This document shows, one piece after another, positions 7,858 to 15,823 of a DNA stretch of 64,000 bases; the first letter of the stretch is position 1; every line of letters starts with the position of its first letter. The notes beneath the pieces are model-generated. The model made no database searches. It saw only the letters and a program-made list of their open reading frames with translations, and was not told where the DNA came from. The stretch comes from an uncultured Prevotellaceae bacterium (GTDB lineage Bacteria > Bacteroidota > Bacteroidia > Bacteroidales > Bacteroidaceae). The position numbers and the translations under genes are program-made. The stretch covers positions 113,372 through 177,371 of the forward strand of contig CADBAG010000008.1 in the NCBI GenBank assembly GCA_902792635.1, read 5' to 3'.

Positions 7858-7960
7858 TAGTTATAGTTTGGTATTTAATATACCACATTTGTGGTAATTA
7901 TAGTTACTGATTAGAATAATATACCAAACGTTTGTGACATATTTACTCTATTCGTGGTAT
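7858..7960. promoter_or_regulatory. Operator cluster in the regulator/ABC-ATPase divergent region
   Basis: Full or partial 7-4-7 sites: 7880-7897 ATACCAC-ATTT-GTGGTAA; 7921-7938 ATACCAA-ACGT-TTGTGAC; half sites TTTGGTAT at 7868-7875 and GTGGTAT at 7954-7960. The element GTGGTATTTC begins exactly 29 bases before the TAACTTTG box, the same geometry as in front of hcyS. Confidence 0.68.
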
Positions 7961-7982
7961 TTCTGCAACCAAATTATCATCG

Positions 7983-7990
7983 TAACTTTG
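7983..7990 (+). promoter_or_regulatory. Promoter of the ABC ATPase gene, -7 box TAACTTTG
   Basis: TAACTTTG followed by CAAGC, 22 bases before the ATG at 8012. It is identical to the hcyS -7 box, and no -33 TTTG is obvious. Confidence 0.7.
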
Positions 7991-8011
7991 CAAGCAAATA
8001 AGAAAGATTAT

Positions 8012-8878
8012 ATGAGTTTAGCAACGTTACATAATGCCATATATAATAATGTGAGGTCGGTGTTGTCTAAGAAATCATCGAAGGAACCTTTCCGCGTAGA
8101 TCAGAAGTTTCCGATGCTTGAGGATGCACAGTTGGATATCGATGACCTCCATCTCTCCATTGGCAATGCATCCATCCTCAAAGGTGTGACGACTCATATC
8201 CCAAAGAATCAGGTGACCTGTATCGTCGGTCCATCAGGCTGCGGCAAGTCGACGCTGCTGCGCACGATCAATAGACTCAACGATGGTACGGAAGGTTTGA
8301 AAATCGATGGTGAGATCCGGTTAGGCGGACAGAATATTCTCAATGCTAACGGTAAGGAACTGACCGAACTCCGCCGCTATATCGGTCTCGTGCCTCAGCG
8401 CCCCTGTCCCCTGCCGATGAACATCTTCGACAATGTGGCTTACGGCTGCCGCATCCATGGCATCCATAACAAACGTAAACTGAACCTCATTGTGGAGCAT
8501 TATCTCCAGTCGACCGGTCTGTGGGATGAGGTGAAGGATCGTCTTCATGACCCTGCTACGGCACTCAGCGGCGGTCAGCAGCAACGTCTCTGTCTGGCAC
8601 GGAGCTTGGCCGTGGAGCCCAACGTCATCCTTGCCGACGAGGCAACGAGTGCCCTCGACCCACCGTCGAGCAAGAAGATAGAAGACCTCTTTACGAGTTT
8701 CAAGGGGCGTTACACCGTCATCATGGTGACTCACACCCTGCAGCAGGCCATGCGCATTGCCGACTATGTCATCTTCATGTATGAAGGCAAGATTATCGAG
8801 CAAGGCAAAGCCTACGACATCTTCCATAACCCGAAAGAACAGCTGACAAGCGACTATCTCTTCGGAACGTTCAGTTAG
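8012..8878 (+). CDS. PstB-like ABC transporter ATP-binding protein, without a permease nearby
   Basis: 288 residues from the ATG after the TAACTTTG promoter; an earlier reading from 7934 would begin inside the operator. Walker A is GPSGCGKST, the signature is LSGGQQQRLCLARSL, and Walker B is VILADEATSALDP, followed by the switch histidine (VTHTL). Text such as TLLRTINRLND is closest to phosphate-type PstB. No membrane or binding-protein genes adjoin it, so the partner permease is elsewhere or the substrate differs. The operators shared with hcyS suggest a role in sulfur-source supply (inference), not phosphate. Confidence 0.8.
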   Translation: MSLATLHNAIYNNVRSVLSKKSSKEPFRVDQKFPMLEDAQLDIDDLHLSIGNASILKGVTTHIPKNQVTCIVGPSGCGKSTLLRTINRLNDGTEGLKIDGEIRLGGQNILNANGKELTELRRYIGLVPQRPCPLPMNIFDNVAYGCRIHGIHNKRKLNLIVEHYLQSTGLWDEVKDRLHDPATALSGGQQQRLCLARSLAVEPNVILADEATSALDPPSSKKIEDLFTSFKGRYTVIMVTHTLQQAMRIADYVIFMYEGKIIEQGKAYDIFHNPKEQLTSDYLFGTFS

Positions 8879-8993
8879 GCCTCTCCCCGGCCCTCCCCCG
8901 TAGGGAGGGAGATGCCCCATTAAATCAACAACACAAAGCGTCCCCTGTCCGGTATCGCTCTCCCTCCCTACGGGGGAGGGCCGGGGAGAGGCC
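8878..8993. repeat. Perfect 35-bp inverted repeat (intergenic element)
   Basis: Arm 8878-8912 (GGCCTCTCCCCGGCCC ... GGGAGGGAGA) and arm 8959-8993 are exact reverse complements, 46 bases apart. Each arm itself contains the CCCTCCC...GGGAGGG palindrome of the repeat family. It starts at the last base of the ATPase stop codon, so it probably also works as a transcript-ending structure before the TonB receptor gene. A MITE-like origin is possible. Confidence 0.75.
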
Positions 8994-9006
8994 CAATATA
9001 TCATTT

Positions 9007-11085
9007 ATGAAAGCATCATTATCCCTTGCATTTCTTTTTCTCCCCGCTCCTCTGTTGGCAGCGAATGCCGACGTGGAGAATAATAATACGGAGAAAGTCG
9101 ATTCCACCATCACACTGGAAGGCGTCGTCATTCAGGATTTCCGCACCAACAAACACAACCTCGTACCCGTCAGCGGCACTGTCGTCGGCAGAAACCAGAT
9201 TGTGAACACTGAGACCAACAGCATCAAGGAACTGTCGGCCGTCATCCCTAACTTTTTCATGCCCGACTATGGTCCCCGTACCACCGCTCCTATCTATATC
9301 CGCGGCGTGGGTATCAAGTCGGACGGCTCGGCAGCCGCTTTCTATGTCGACGGCGTGCCTTATTATGAGCCTATCACCTTTGAGACGGACCTGTCGGACA
9401 TCGCCTCCATTGAGGTGCTGCGCGGCCCACAGGGTACACTCTTCGGACGCAACTCGCTCGGCGGTCTCATCAACATCCATACTCGGACACCATTCGATTG
9501 GCAAGGAACAAAACTGAACGTAGGTTACGGCAACTACAATGACTTCCGTACGTCGGGGTCGACGAGCTACCTGCTCAGCAAGACATTCGGCCTCACTGCC
9601 GGGGCTGCTTACCATCATGCCGGCGGTTACTTCAAAAACAAATACGACGGGAAGCACACGGATCAGATGGACGAGACGGAGGAGCATGTCGGCTTCTACT
9701 GGCGACCTGCCGAGCGCTGGGCGCTAAGTCTCACGAGCCGACTGGCTTACAGCGACCAGGGAGGATATAGCTACTCGCCCTACGACACGGATACAAAGAC
9801 ACTGTCGGACATCAACTATAACCGGCCAAGCGGCTTCCGCCGACTGGTCTCAACGAGCGCCCTTGCGGCAGAATATACAGGTAATGGATTCACTCTGTCG
9901 AGCCACACTTCCTACCAATATCTCAAGAGCCACCAGTATGTGGACCAAGACTACACGGAGGCCGACAAGACCTACCTCTTAGGCGACCGTCATCAGAGCA
10001 TGCTTTCGGAAGAACTGACTGCAAAGTCGAACAACAACAGTCGCTACCAATGGGTGACGGGTGTCTTCGGTCTCTATGAGCACACGAAGCGTGAGACACA
10101 GAACGAGAAACCTTCGGCACAGACGGGCACCAATGCCTACTATCACGAGCCGACATCCAGCGTCGCCGTCTACCATCAGAGCAGCTACAACGTGTGGCGT
10201 GGACTGTCGCTCGCTGCCGGACTGCGCTTCGACTATGAGCATACGCACAGCCGTTATACACGCTTCTCCTACAATGAGAAGACGGGGACGACCAAGCAGA
10301 CCAACGACTTCGACAAGACACTCGACTCAAGACAGTTCACCCCAAAGTTTGCCGTGCAGTATCTGACCACCACCGGCAACAAATATTATGCAACGGTATC
10401 GCGTGGCTATAAGGCCGGAGGATTCAACCGAAGCATCGCCTCAGAGGATGAGCAGAAATATGATCCGGAGTATAGTTGGAACTATGAGGTGGGCACGCAT
10501 CTGAACCTCATCGGTGACAAGCTGACCCTCGATGCCGACCTTTATTATATCGACTGGAAACACATGCAGCTCACCTACACCTACGTAGGTATCGGTACAA
10601 TCACGACGAATGCCGGGCATGCTGACAGTAAGGGTGCCGAACTGAGTCTCAATGCACGGCCCATTAAGGGACTGGACCTGAGTCTCAACTATGGCTACAC
10701 CTATGCCCGCTTCTTGTCCTATCACAAGAGCGACAAGCTCGACTATACCGGTAACCGTCTGCCGATGGTACCGCAGAACACGCTCGGGTTCAATGCCAAC
10801 TATACGAAGGAGCATCTCGGATGGCTCGACAAGCTGATGGTCAACTTCAATGTCAATGCTTTAGGCAATATCTACTGGGCAGAGAACAATGTCGTCAAGC
10901 AGCCGTTCTATGCTGTAGCCAATGCCAAGGTTGCTTTCACCAAGAGCCTTTTCACTTGGAGCATATGGGCGAAGAACCTAACCTCCACCGATTACCTTGC
11001 CAATGTCATGACTGTCTCGACGGGTACTTATGCCCAGAAAGGCAAGCCGTTCACCATCGGTACAACGCTCGGCATCACACTGTAA
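9007..11085 (+). CDS. TonB-dependent outer-membrane receptor, siderophore type
   Basis: 692 residues with a signal peptide (MKASLSLAFLFLPAPLLAANA). A plug domain follows (TLEGVVIQDFR, then YIRGVGIKSDGSAAAFYVDGVPYY and IEVLRGPQGTLFGRNSLGG), then a 22-strand barrel ending in GTTLGITL. The size, the lack of a SusC-type N-terminal extension, and the downstream RhtX/FptX-like carrier suggest iron-siderophore uptake across the outer membrane, powered by TonB-ExbBD. The substrate cannot be read from sequence. The MFS gene starts 13 bases after it, so they form an operon. Confidence 0.88.
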   Translation: MKASLSLAFLFLPAPLLAANADVENNNTEKVDSTITLEGVVIQDFRTNKHNLVPVSGTVVGRNQIVNTETNSIKELSAVIPNFFMPDYGPRTTAPIYIRGVGIKSDGSAAAFYVDGVPYYEPITFETDLSDIASIEVLRGPQGTLFGRNSLGGLINIHTRTPFDWQGTKLNVGYGNYNDFRTSGSTSYLLSKTFGLTAGAAYHHAGGYFKNKYDGKHTDQMDETEEHVGFYWRPAERWALSLTSRLAYSDQGGYSYSPYDTDTKTLSDINYNRPSGFRRLVSTSALAAEYTGNGFTLSSHTSYQYLKSHQYVDQDYTEADKTYLLGDRHQSMLSEELTAKSNNNSRYQWVTGVFGLYEHTKRETQNEKPSAQTGTNAYYHEPTSSVAVYHQSSYNVWRGLSLAAGLRFDYEHTHSRYTRFSYNEKTGTTKQTNDFDKTLDSRQFTPKFAVQYLTTTGNKYYATVSRGYKAGGFNRSIASEDEQKYDPEYSWNYEVGTHLNLIGDKLTLDADLYYIDWKHMQLTYTYVGIGTITTNAGHADSKGAELSLNARPIKGLDLSLNYGYTYARFLSYHKSDKLDYTGNRLPMVPQNTLGFNANYTKEHLGWLDKLMVNFNVNALGNIYWAENNVVKQPFYAVANAKVAFTKSLFTWSIWAKNLTSTDYLANVMTVSTGTYAQKGKPFTIGTTLGITL

Positions 11086-11097
11086 GCATCGTCCATC

Positions 11098-12294
11098 ATG
11101 AACAACAAGATCATCAACCTCTCTACATTCTTCTGCCTCTACCTCGCCCGCGCCATCCCCGCCACCTTCATCATGACGGCCTTGCAGGTGACACTGAGAC
11201 AACATGGCATCGGACTGGCGACGATCGGACTGCTGAGTCTGACACGACTGCCGTGGTCGATCAAGTTTCTTTGGGCACCGCTCATCGACCGCCATTGCGT
11301 GACTGTCGGTGACTTCAAGAAACTGATCATCGCCACCGAGACGGTGTTTGCTGCAGCTATCTTTCTCGTCGGCTTCTTGGATGTAGCCAAGAATCTGACG
11401 CTCATCGTGGCCCTCATCCTGCTCTCGACCTTCGCAGCCTCGGTGCAGAACGTGACGAGCGATACCCTTGCTGTGAATGCTTTCCAACGGGGCGACCACA
11501 GTGCCGTGACTTCGATGAAGTCGATGGGACGTTACACCGGCCGCCTTTTGGGCGGTGGCATCCTTATCATGGTCCTGCACAAGTATGGCTGGCACACCGT
11601 CGTACCCGTCTTAGGCTTCTTCGCACTGCTTCTTATCTTGCCTATCGCTTTGGATAAACATATCAAGGTTGACGTAAGCAAGAAGAAGAAACGCGCCACA
11701 GTGTCCGACTTCTGGCATTTCTTCACACAGAAGCACATCCTGCCGCAAGTCATCTTCCTCTTCCTCTTCTTCGCTGGCTTCGACGGTATCATGTCGATGC
11801 TCAAGCCGTGGATGGTCGACATGGGATACAGCATGAAGCAGATAGGGCTCTACAACGGCATCATCGGCACCTCGGTGGCCTTCGTCATGGCGGCTGTAGC
11901 CGGCCGGTGGGTGAAACGCATAGGCACGCGAGTGGCACAGCGCATCGTCGCCGTCCTCGCCATTTTTGTACCCACTTACTTCCTGTTCATCACTTACACA
12001 CCCCCTACCCTATCCTTGGTGCTCATCGGCATCATCCTCATCCGCTTCGTGGAGGCTTGTGCTGCCGTGACGCTCTATACCACCGCCATGGACAGCGTGA
12101 GGCCCGGACGCGAAGGTACTGACTTCACTATCCAGCTCGTCCTCGTACATCTAAGTGGCGCCTTGACATCCGTGCTCAGTGGCGGCATCGGACAGTGGCT
12201 CGACTACCGTGGCCTGTGCCTCATCGAGCTCGGCATTGCTATCGTCAGCCTCGTGTATATCTTCGGATACTATACAAGGATGGAAAGGGTATAG
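11098..12294 (+). CDS. MFS transporter, AmpG / RhtX-FptX-like
   Basis: 398 residues with about 12 hydrophobic segments and the motif SLTRLPWSIKFLWAPLIDR, typical of the AmpG-like branch that includes the siderophore carriers RhtX and FptX. The loop KKKKRATVSDFW marks the central cytoplasmic region. It is translated just after the TonB receptor, a known pairing for single-protein inner-membrane import of ferric siderophores. A muropeptide permease role (AmpG) is less likely given the neighbour. Confidence 0.78.
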   Translation: MNNKIINLSTFFCLYLARAIPATFIMTALQVTLRQHGIGLATIGLLSLTRLPWSIKFLWAPLIDRHCVTVGDFKKLIIATETVFAAAIFLVGFLDVAKNLTLIVALILLSTFAASVQNVTSDTLAVNAFQRGDHSAVTSMKSMGRYTGRLLGGGILIMVLHKYGWHTVVPVLGFFALLLILPIALDKHIKVDVSKKKKRATVSDFWHFFTQKHILPQVIFLFLFFAGFDGIMSMLKPWMVDMGYSMKQIGLYNGIIGTSVAFVMAAVAGRWVKRIGTRVAQRIVAVLAIFVPTYFLFITYTPPTLSLVLIGIILIRFVEACAAVTLYTTAMDSVRPGREGTDFTIQLVLVHLSGALTSVLSGGIGQWLDYRGLCLIELGIAIVSLVYIFGYYTRMERV

Positions 12295-12364
12295 AAATGC
12301 CACAAGCGTTTACTAAAGCTGAAAATTTATCAACCTTTCCTTTGCCATATTGCCATGAAATGCT

Positions 12365-12372
12365 TAAATTTG
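12365..12372 (+). promoter_or_regulatory. Promoter box TAAATTTG before the thioredoxin-hydrolase gene
   Basis: TAAATTTG 21 bases before the ATG at 12394 matches the TAnnTTTG pattern. Confidence 0.5.
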
Positions 12373-12393
12373 CCGAACGATTAATATCAATGT

Positions 12394-13710
12394 ATGAAAC
12401 ATAGAATTTTATTATCGCTCGTAGCCTTTATAGCTTTGTTACCATTGAAGGCTTTAGCACAATTTGGTATCGTAAACGATGTCGACACTAAGTATGCTAC
12501 CTCCTTGCCCAAAACCGGTGAGCAGGCTCCCGACTTCAAGATGAAGACTCTCGAAGGCAAGACTTTCAAACTCTCGAGCCTAAAGAAGAAAGTCATCATC
12601 CTCGATTTTTGGGCATCATGGTGCCCAGACTGTAGGGGTGATATGCCCGAGGTGAAACGTATCTATGAACGGTTTAAAGACAAGGCAGCGTTCGTAGGAG
12701 TCAGTTTCGATACCGACAAGGATGCATGGAAGAAGGCTGTAGAGAAATATGGCATCGGTTACACGCAAGTCTCTGAGTTGAAGAAAATGCGGGAGACCGA
12801 AATCTACAAGACGTACGGCATCAAATGGATTCCATCGTACATCATCGTGGGCGCCGACGGCAAGATTATCCTTAGCACGGTACTGACATGGAAATTGGAG
12901 AAAAAGCTTATGGAGCTGTTCTATGACAATCAGAAATGGGCAGAGACGACGAGCAACTTCTCGATACAGGGCAGTAAAGGCAAGTTGTCCGCACTGATGG
13001 TCAAACCAGCAGTGAAAGATGATCAGAAGATGGATGTTGCCATTGTTATGCATGGTTTCTCCGGCAACAAGAACGAGAGCCTGCTGAACGATATCTCACA
13101 GGAACTTATCAAGAAAGGTATCGCTTCGGTGCGCTTCGACTTTAACGGGCATGGACAAAGCGAAGGCAAGTTCGAGGATATGACTGTTCCGAACGAGATT
13201 GAGGATGCCAAATGTGTGTTCAGATACGTTCGTTCCCTGCCGTGGGTGAGAAATATCTTCCTTGTCGGGCACTCTCAGGGTGGTGTCGTGGCAAGCATGA
13301 CAGCCGGAGAGCTCGGCACTGACTCTGTCAAGGCCGTTGTACTACTTGCTCCAGCTGCGGTGCTGCGTGAGGATGCTATCCGGGGAAACACCATGGGTGC
13401 TAATTTCGATCCTCTCGACCCGCCGGAGAAAGTGAAACTCTTCAACGGGCTCTATCTCGGAGGGACATACATCCGTTCTGCTTTCTCTCTGCCTATCTAT
13501 GAGACCGCAGCAAAATATCAAGGCCCCGCAATGATGATCCATGGCAATGCCGATCATATTGTGCCTTATACCTACAGTGAGCGTTACCATCATATCTGGC
13601 CCAACAGTCGCCTTGTCATCCTTGACCATTTCGATCATGGCTTCTCACAGAACCAGTGGCGTGCTGCCGAACTTGTCGCAGAGTTTTTAGGGACAGATCG
13701 ACAGATATGA
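12394..13710 (+). CDS. Exported thioredoxin-like (TlpA type) / alpha-beta hydrolase fusion
   Basis: 438 residues. A signal peptide (to about Ala22) is followed by a TlpA/AhpC-type thioredoxin domain (about 40-175) with the redox pair WCPDC (Cys77, Cys80). A second domain (about 185-435) is a serine alpha/beta hydrolase: oxyanion-loop region MHGFSG, nucleophile elbow GHSQGG (Ser about 293), late Asp in HGNADHIVPY and His in DHFDHGF. The first half should be an oxidoreductase in the periplasm, the second an esterase or acyl-hydrolase of the BAAT/cinnamoyl-esterase kind. Joining both in one chain is unusual. It is the last chromosomal gene before the prophage. Confidence 0.85.
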   Translation: MKHRILLSLVAFIALLPLKALAQFGIVNDVDTKYATSLPKTGEQAPDFKMKTLEGKTFKLSSLKKKVIILDFWASWCPDCRGDMPEVKRIYERFKDKAAFVGVSFDTDKDAWKKAVEKYGIGYTQVSELKKMRETEIYKTYGIKWIPSYIIVGADGKIILSTVLTWKLEKKLMELFYDNQKWAETTSNFSIQGSKGKLSALMVKPAVKDDQKMDVAIVMHGFSGNKNESLLNDISQELIKKGIASVRFDFNGHGQSEGKFEDMTVPNEIEDAKCVFRYVRSLPWVRNIFLVGHSQGGVVASMTAGELGTDSVKAVVLLAPAAVLREDAIRGNTMGANFDPLDPPEKVKLFNGLYLGGTYIRSAFSLPIYETAAKYQGPAMMIHGNADHIVPYTYSERYHHIWPNSRLVILDHFDHGFSQNQWRAAELVAEFLGTDRQI

Positions 13711-13737
13711 TAAAGAAGCATTTAAGATAAATAAAAA

Positions 13738-13775
13738 AGCGTCCGAAGTGTTGACTCTCAACGACTTCGGACGCT
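13738..13775. terminator. Strong hairpin at the left prophage edge
   Basis: Arms AGCGTCCGAAGT (13738-13749) and ACTTCGGACGCT (13764-13775) are perfect complements, with an inner GTTGA/TCAAC stem. It was probably the original terminator of tRNA-fMet before integration. A near copy remains beside the tRNA at 56689-56722. Confidence 0.75.
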
Positions 13776-13778
13776 TAA

Positions 13779-13794
13779 AGTTGCGGAGGCAGGA
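13779..13794. other. attL core (16 bp)
   Basis: AGTTGCGGAGGCAGGA is identical to 56727-56742, which contains the 3' end of tRNA-fMet. Sequence to the left (hairpin) also resembles the right end but with mismatches. This fits a crossover in the 16-bp core and an attP that carries a mimic of the tRNA end plus terminator. Confidence 0.8.
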
Positions 13795-13866
13795 TTTTAA
13801 CGAATTAGCGAAAGAATAAGGTAAAAAAACGTTGAAAACAGCTGCTGTGTCAACCTTTGCAATCAA

Positions 13867-14313
13867 CTATTTGCCGGTGTCCGACTTCTGTCCGAGTTGA
13901 AGTACCATGTCGAGCCTGTCTCCAAGCTCCTTGATGTAGCGACTTTGCTCTGCAAGTCGCTTATCTTTTTCTTCGATGACCATCTTAAGAGCCTTATTTT
14001 CAGCCCGAAGGTCAGCCATATCGACGTGAGCATTGGGAGAATTGTTCACGATACCTATTCCATTAATAGATGGAAAGTTCACACTGTTAGTGTCCGAGTT
14101 TTGGTATAGACTATCCATCGTTATGCCAAGGGCACGGCATAACTTCAACACCGTACTCGCTCTCACATCGGGCTTCTGTGTTATTTCCTTCACTATATCC
14201 CGATGTGTCTCTTTTCCATACACTTGCTTAGAAAGCTGCCGTGGAGTCATGCCGCGCTCCTTGAGCACGTCCATGATGTAGCCGATGTTAGGGCTGTCGA
14301 GTTCTAATGCCAT
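13867..14313 (-). CDS. Phage repressor-like protein (XRE helix-turn-helix with coiled coil)
   Basis: 148 residues. The N-terminal 70 form an XRE-type helix-turn-helix (MTPRQLSKQVYGKETHRDIVKEI, ASTVLKLCRALGITMDSLY). A linker and a C-terminal coiled coil follow (DLRAENKALKMVIEEKDKRLAEQSRYIKELGDRL), which should mediate dimer formation. No LexA-type peptidase domain is present, so induction would not be by self-cleavage. It is the only leftward gene at this end and is divergent from the early genes, the usual place of a CI-type master repressor. Its likely operators are the repeated motif at 14343-14369 and 28685-28711. Confidence 0.8.
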   Translation of the reverse strand: MALELDSPNIGYIMDVLKERGMTPRQLSKQVYGKETHRDIVKEITQKPDVRASTVLKLCRALGITMDSLYQNSDTNSVNFPSINGIGIVNNSPNAHVDMADLRAENKALKMVIEEKDKRLAEQSRYIKELGDRLDMVLQLGQKSDTGK

Positions 14314-14342
14314 AGCTCAAATGTTAAAATACCGCCATCAGA

Positions 14343-14394
14343 GGAAAATAATTCCCTCTAACGTTGGAAGTTTGATTTTTTAATTTTATCTTTG
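14343..14394 (+). promoter_or_regulatory. Early promoter with operator motif (copy 1)
   Basis: GGAAAATAATTCC at 14343-14355 is followed by CTAACGTTGG at 14358-14367 and by the -7 box TATCTTTG at 14387-14394. The distance from AACGTT to the box is 27 bases. An equivalent module with the same spacing lies at 28685-28736. It sits between the divergent repressor and early genes. Confidence 0.75.
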
Positions 14395-14420
14395 CAACAA
14401 ATTTAGTAATAATTATTGTA

Positions 14421-14645
14421 ATGAACAAGAAAGATTTTAAAGAATTCGATGCTGTAAGCCTTAGGGATTACTACTCTTCACTGTCGAGATCTGAGAAGGG
14501 AAAGTTTCTCAGATACCTTGTTGGGGAGATGGGATTAGGCTACAATTCAATGGTGGTCAAGTTCAATGATCATGGTAGTTTCACCAAGTCTGATGAGGTG
14601 CTCATCAACTTGGCGATAAAGAACGAAGAGCTATGGAGGGTATAG
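14421..14645 (+). CDS. Small early phage protein, unknown
   Basis: 74 residues, not recognised. It is charged, begins MNKKDFKEFDAVSLRDYYSS and has a helix-rich middle (SRSEKGKFLRYLVGEMGLGY). It is the first gene after the early promoter and overlaps the next gene by 13 bases, so it is co-translated with the HTH regulator. A small DNA-binding or anti-repressor role is conceivable but not shown. Confidence 0.6.
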   Translation: MNKKDFKEFDAVSLRDYYSSLSRSEKGKFLRYLVGEMGLGYNSMVVKFNDHGSFTKSDEVLINLAIKNEELWRV

Positions 14646-15163
14646 AGTTTTACACCAGTCCTGAAGGACAGGTTTACTATCGTAAAGACGGGCAGGATGC
14701 CAAGCGGCTGACAAAATTCTCAACGGATATTGTCAGTAAGGTGGTGACATTGGTGCGCAACCGTTTCCCGGAATGCTATTCGCGTCTGGCCATTCTCTAT
14801 AAGAAGAATGCCACGCAGATGGTGGACCGGTTTGTGCGCTGCAACTTTGGTGAGCACGACCTGCTTACCAAGGATATCGAGGAAGACATCATGCACTTCG
14901 AGGAAGTGCGCTGTCCTCTGCGTGGCATCTGCAAGGATGAGCATGTCATCTGCAAGCCCAAGAGCCTGTTTCATCTCTCCAAGGGAGAGCAGGAAGTGGT
15001 GAAACTCTATCTCAACGGCAGCACACTGGACCATATTGCCGAGCAGCTGCATAAGAACAGGAACACGGTGAAATCGCAACTTCTGCGAGTCCGAGACAAG
15101 CTCGGAGTTAAGAACTGCCGCGAGATCATCCGGGTAATGCGCATGGGAGGGTATATGTTATGA
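14633..15163 (+). CDS. Phage regulator with LuxR/sigma-70-region-4 type helix-turn-helix
   Basis: 176 residues. The C-terminal 65 residues (LSKGEQEVVKLYLNGSTLDH, IAEQLHKNRNTVKSQLLRVR) form a GerE/sigma-region-4 helix-turn-helix. The middle has three close cysteines (RCPLRGICKDEHVIC), a possible metal site. Its place second in the early operon suggests an activator or late-gene regulator. Its stop codon overlaps the ATG of the next small gene. Confidence 0.72.
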   Translation: MEGIEFYTSPEGQVYYRKDGQDAKRLTKFSTDIVSKVVTLVRNRFPECYSRLAILYKKNATQMVDRFVRCNFGEHDLLTKDIEEDIMHFEEVRCPLRGICKDEHVICKPKSLFHLSKGEQEVVKLYLNGSTLDHIAEQLHKNRNTVKSQLLRVRDKLGVKNCREIIRVMRMGGYML

Positions 15164-15279
15164 ACGAACAGTGCCAGACCTGCGCCCATGGGCGCAACTG
15201 CATCAACGGCAGGTGGTGTGAAAAGTTAAGGAAATACGTTCAATACGACAAAAAACCTTTATGTGAAGATGGAAATTAA
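15160..15279 (+). CDS. Cysteine-rich mini-protein (39 residues)
   Basis: ATGA overlap with the preceding stop, then 39 codons: MNEQCQTCAHGRNCINGRWC, continuing to a final Cys near the end (KKPLCEDGN). Five cysteines in a C-x2-C-x5-C-x5-C pattern plus one suggest a zinc ribbon-like knot. Short Cys-rich proteins of this kind are common in early regions of Bacteroidota phages. Function unknown. The ATGA overlap and the overlap of the next gene by 11 bases support real translation. Confidence 0.62.
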   Translation: MNEQCQTCAHGRNCINGRWCEKLRKYVQYDKKPLCEDGN

Positions 15280-15436
15280 AGTTGGCAAGAAAGGAAAAAT
15301 CATTCTGAAAGCTGAAGATGGTGAATTTATAAGGATTGTCCCTAAGCATTTGCCATCATTCAGAAAAAGTACATACGAAATTTCATGTGATGAGTTCGAA
15401 GTAGAAATAGAAACCATAAAAAATATAAAGAAATGA
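15269..15436 (+). CDS. Small phage protein (55 residues), unknown
   Basis: Starts MEIKVGKKGKIILKAEDGEF and ends IETIKNIKK. It begins inside the 3' end of the cysteine-rich gene and ends in an ATGA overlap with the next gene, so three small genes form a coupled chain. No family recognised. Confidence 0.55.
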   Translation: MEIKVGKKGKIILKAEDGEFIRIVPKHLPSFRKSTYEISCDEFEVEIETIKNIKK

Positions 15437-15768
15437 CAATCAAGGAAATGGAAATACAGATCGACCGCCTCGGTCTGGAGGAACTTGAAGTGAGACTCTG
15501 GAAGGGTAATCAGGTGGATGTTTTTATCTGTGCGATAAAGGACGATGAGGAAGGCGAGTTTGATGATGAGAACCAACATAGAGGCAACATAGTTGTCTTC
15601 GACGGCCATGGCAAGTGTTATGAGACAACACCACTTGCCCTTTGGACCAAGGGAGATGAATTTGAAATGACTTACGCGCATGGGATTGACGATGACTTGC
15701 CAGAAACTATCAATGGATATGATTTAGAAAGAATTCCGGAACGCGACCTCGAAGACCTGTCGGCGTAA
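15433..15768 (+). CDS. Hypothetical phage protein, acidic
   Basis: 111 residues, strongly acidic (KDDEEGEFDDENQHRGN, HGIDDDLPETINGYDLERIPERDLEDL). No transmembrane segment or recognised domain. It is the last of the chain of overlapping early genes before the primase. Acidic early phage proteins sometimes mimic DNA or inhibit host nucleases, but nothing here proves that. Confidence 0.58.
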   Translation: MTIKEMEIQIDRLGLEELEVRLWKGNQVDVFICAIKDDEEGEFDDENQHRGNIVVFDGHGKCYETTPLALWTKGDEFEMTYAHGIDDDLPETINGYDLERIPERDLEDLSA

Positions 15769-15823
15769 GTATTTGCCGCCATAAGTGCGGTTAGCTATTT
15801 TTGTAGCGTAAAACGATAAGATT

